From Hyphomicrobiales bacterium (lineage in GTDB: Bacteria; Pseudomonadota; Alphaproteobacteria; Rhizobiales; Beijerinckiaceae): DNA of 64,000 bases. Numbering within the stretch: the first letter of the stretch is position 1; the number at the start of each line of letters is the position of its first letter. The DNA is taken from positions 1-64,000 of the forward strand of contig UBZM01000021.1 in NCBI GenBank assembly GCA_900470095.1. The letters run 5' to 3'. The notes beneath the pieces were generated by a model that was not told where the DNA came from, did no database searches, and saw nothing but the letters and a program-made list of their open reading frames with translations. The position numbers and the translations under genes are program-made. Positions 63,217 through 64,000 of the stretch are shown here, in pieces.

Positions 63217-64000
63217 GCGAAATCTCACCCGGGCGCGGTCCGCGGCGCCCGCGCGAGGGCGCGTCCGACGTTGCGCCCGAGGGGATGCCGGCCAAGCAGC
63301 AGGCGATCCTTCAGGCGCTCGCCGGCGACGACCCGACGCCGCGTTATCTCAGGCTCGCCGGTGCGCTGTCCCGGCTGATCGAGACCGAGGTCTTTCTTCC
63401 GGGCGATGCCGTTCCCTCCGAGCGCGATCTCGCTCAGCTGACCGGCTACGCCCGGGTCACCGTGCGCAATGCCATCGACGAGCTCATTCGCAGCGGCGCG
63501 TTGTCGCGACGGCATGGCTCGGGCACCTTCGTCGCCTCGCGCATGGAGCAGCCGCTCTCGGTCCTGGCAAGTTTCTCGGCCGATATCGAGAATCGCGGCG
63601 GCCGGCCGGGTTCGATATGGCTGTCGAAGGAGTTGGCGCGGCCGAAGCCGCAGGAATCGATGGCTCTGGGTCTCGGGCCGAGCGACGCTGTCGTCCGGTT
63701 GATCCGGGTCAGAACGGCGGATGGCGAGCCGCTGGCGATCGAATGCGCCGTCGTGCCGGCCACCATCCTGCCGTCGCCGGATCTGATCGAGACCTCGCTC
63801 TACGCCGCGCTCGCCCAGAGGGGGGCAGCACCGGCCCATGGCGTGCAGCGCATCCATGCGGGTCTCGCGACGGCGGATGAGGCGAAGCATCTCGGTATTC
63901 CGGCAGGCAGTGCTCTGCTCAGGATCGAGCGCCGTGCCTTCCTCGGCAATGGCAAGCCGGTCGAGTTCACGCTCTCCGCCTATCGCGGCGATCGCTATGA
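63213..64000 (+). CDS. GntR/HutC family transcriptional regulator, 3' truncated by window
   Basis: Frame open to the last base; 262 complete codons seen. An N-terminal basic tail is followed by the GntR winged helix (RYLRLAGALSRLIETEVFLPGD, PSERDLAQLTGYARVTVRNA, RRHGSGTFVAS; about residues 45-112) and a C-terminal UTRA ligand domain (LSVLASFSADIENRGGRPGS onward; VEFTLSAYRGDRY at the edge), i.e. the HutC subfamily, whose ligands are often amino-sugar phosphates. GTG start overlaps the murQ stop (GTGA). Probably regulates this divergent set by sensing GlcNAc-6P or MurNAc-6P (inference). Only a few residues are missing. Confidence 0.88.
   Translation, partial: MSEISPGRGPRRPREGASDVAPEGMPAKQQAILQALAGDDPTPRYLRLAGALSRLIETEVFLPGDAVPSERDLAQLTGYARVTVRNAIDELIRSGALSRRHGSGTFVASRMEQPLSVLASFSADIENRGGRPGSIWLSKELARPKPQESMALGLGPSDAVVRLIRVRTADGEPLAIECAVVPATILPSPDLIETSLYAALAQRGAAPAHGVQRIHAGLATADEAKHLGIPAGSALLRIERRAFLGNGKPVEFTLSAYRGDRY

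Overview
The window is 64 kb of high-GC, gene-dense chromosome from an alphaproteobacterium, almost certainly a member of the Hyphomicrobiales. The gene content and many gene pairs (fabB-fabI, rpsA-sppA-ihfB, lptC-lptA-lptB-rpoN-hpf-ptsN, def-fmt-truA, pyrF with DUF1330) fit a Bosea-like lineage, but that genus is inferred from gene order and was not tested. No transposase, phage gene, tRNA, rRNA or CRISPR array was found. Most of the region is core chromosome with short intergenic gaps and frequent stop/start overlaps.

Layout. 1-9 kb: the end of fabB, fabI, a lone Rieske oxygenase, argG, a thioredoxin-fold isomerase, a lemA plus M48 protease pair, a GFA-family protein and a GNAT. 9-15 kb: rpsA behind a leader that can fold into a closed multi-hairpin structure, an Hsp70 ATPase-domain protein, sppA, ihfB, a LapA-like protein and an ornithine cyclodeaminase-like gene. 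15-20 kb: an orphan tricarboxylate-type binding protein, two tail-to-tail cell-wall metallopeptidase-like genes (mepA and an extensin-family lipoprotein) and an amidase. 20-28 kb: a 27-residue membrane microprotein with a strong ribosome site and terminator, a Tim44-domain protein, dapB-alkB, a TRIC channel, grpE and glnD. 28-38 kb: a sulfonate-type ABC importer, OsmC, rmuC, def-fmt-truA, dapE with a DUF805 gene, and a short RNase D. 38-47 kb: the lipopolysaccharide transport genes lptC-lptA-lptB, then rpoN-hpf-ptsN, class I fumarase, a metallo-beta-lactamase-fold hydrolase and a LysE exporter. 47-55 kb: elongation factor P divergent from its two modification enzymes epmA-epmB, a FrnE-like protein, an unknown tail-anchored protein, an unusual histidine phosphatase, pyrF and two tandem DUF1330 genes.

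54.8-64 kb holds the most distinctive unit, a divergent gene set that looks dedicated to recycling cell-wall sugars. Leftward, dppA-dppB-dppC-GNAT-murA-nagK form one transcription unit in which the last five genes are joined by four consecutive stop/start overlaps. Rightward lie anmK, murQ and a GntR/HutC regulator that overlaps murQ. Together they could import peptidoglycan fragments, convert anhydro-MurNAc and GlcNAc to GlcNAc-6-phosphate, and return carbon to UDP-GlcNAc-enolpyruvate through a MurA that may be a second copy. The importer's ATPases are not in the window. Three phased GGACCA-like hexamers in the divergent promoter are candidate operators.

A dispersed palindromic repeat of about 100 bp occurs at three sites, with two degenerate relatives. 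Two of the copies supply the stop codon of the gene upstream.
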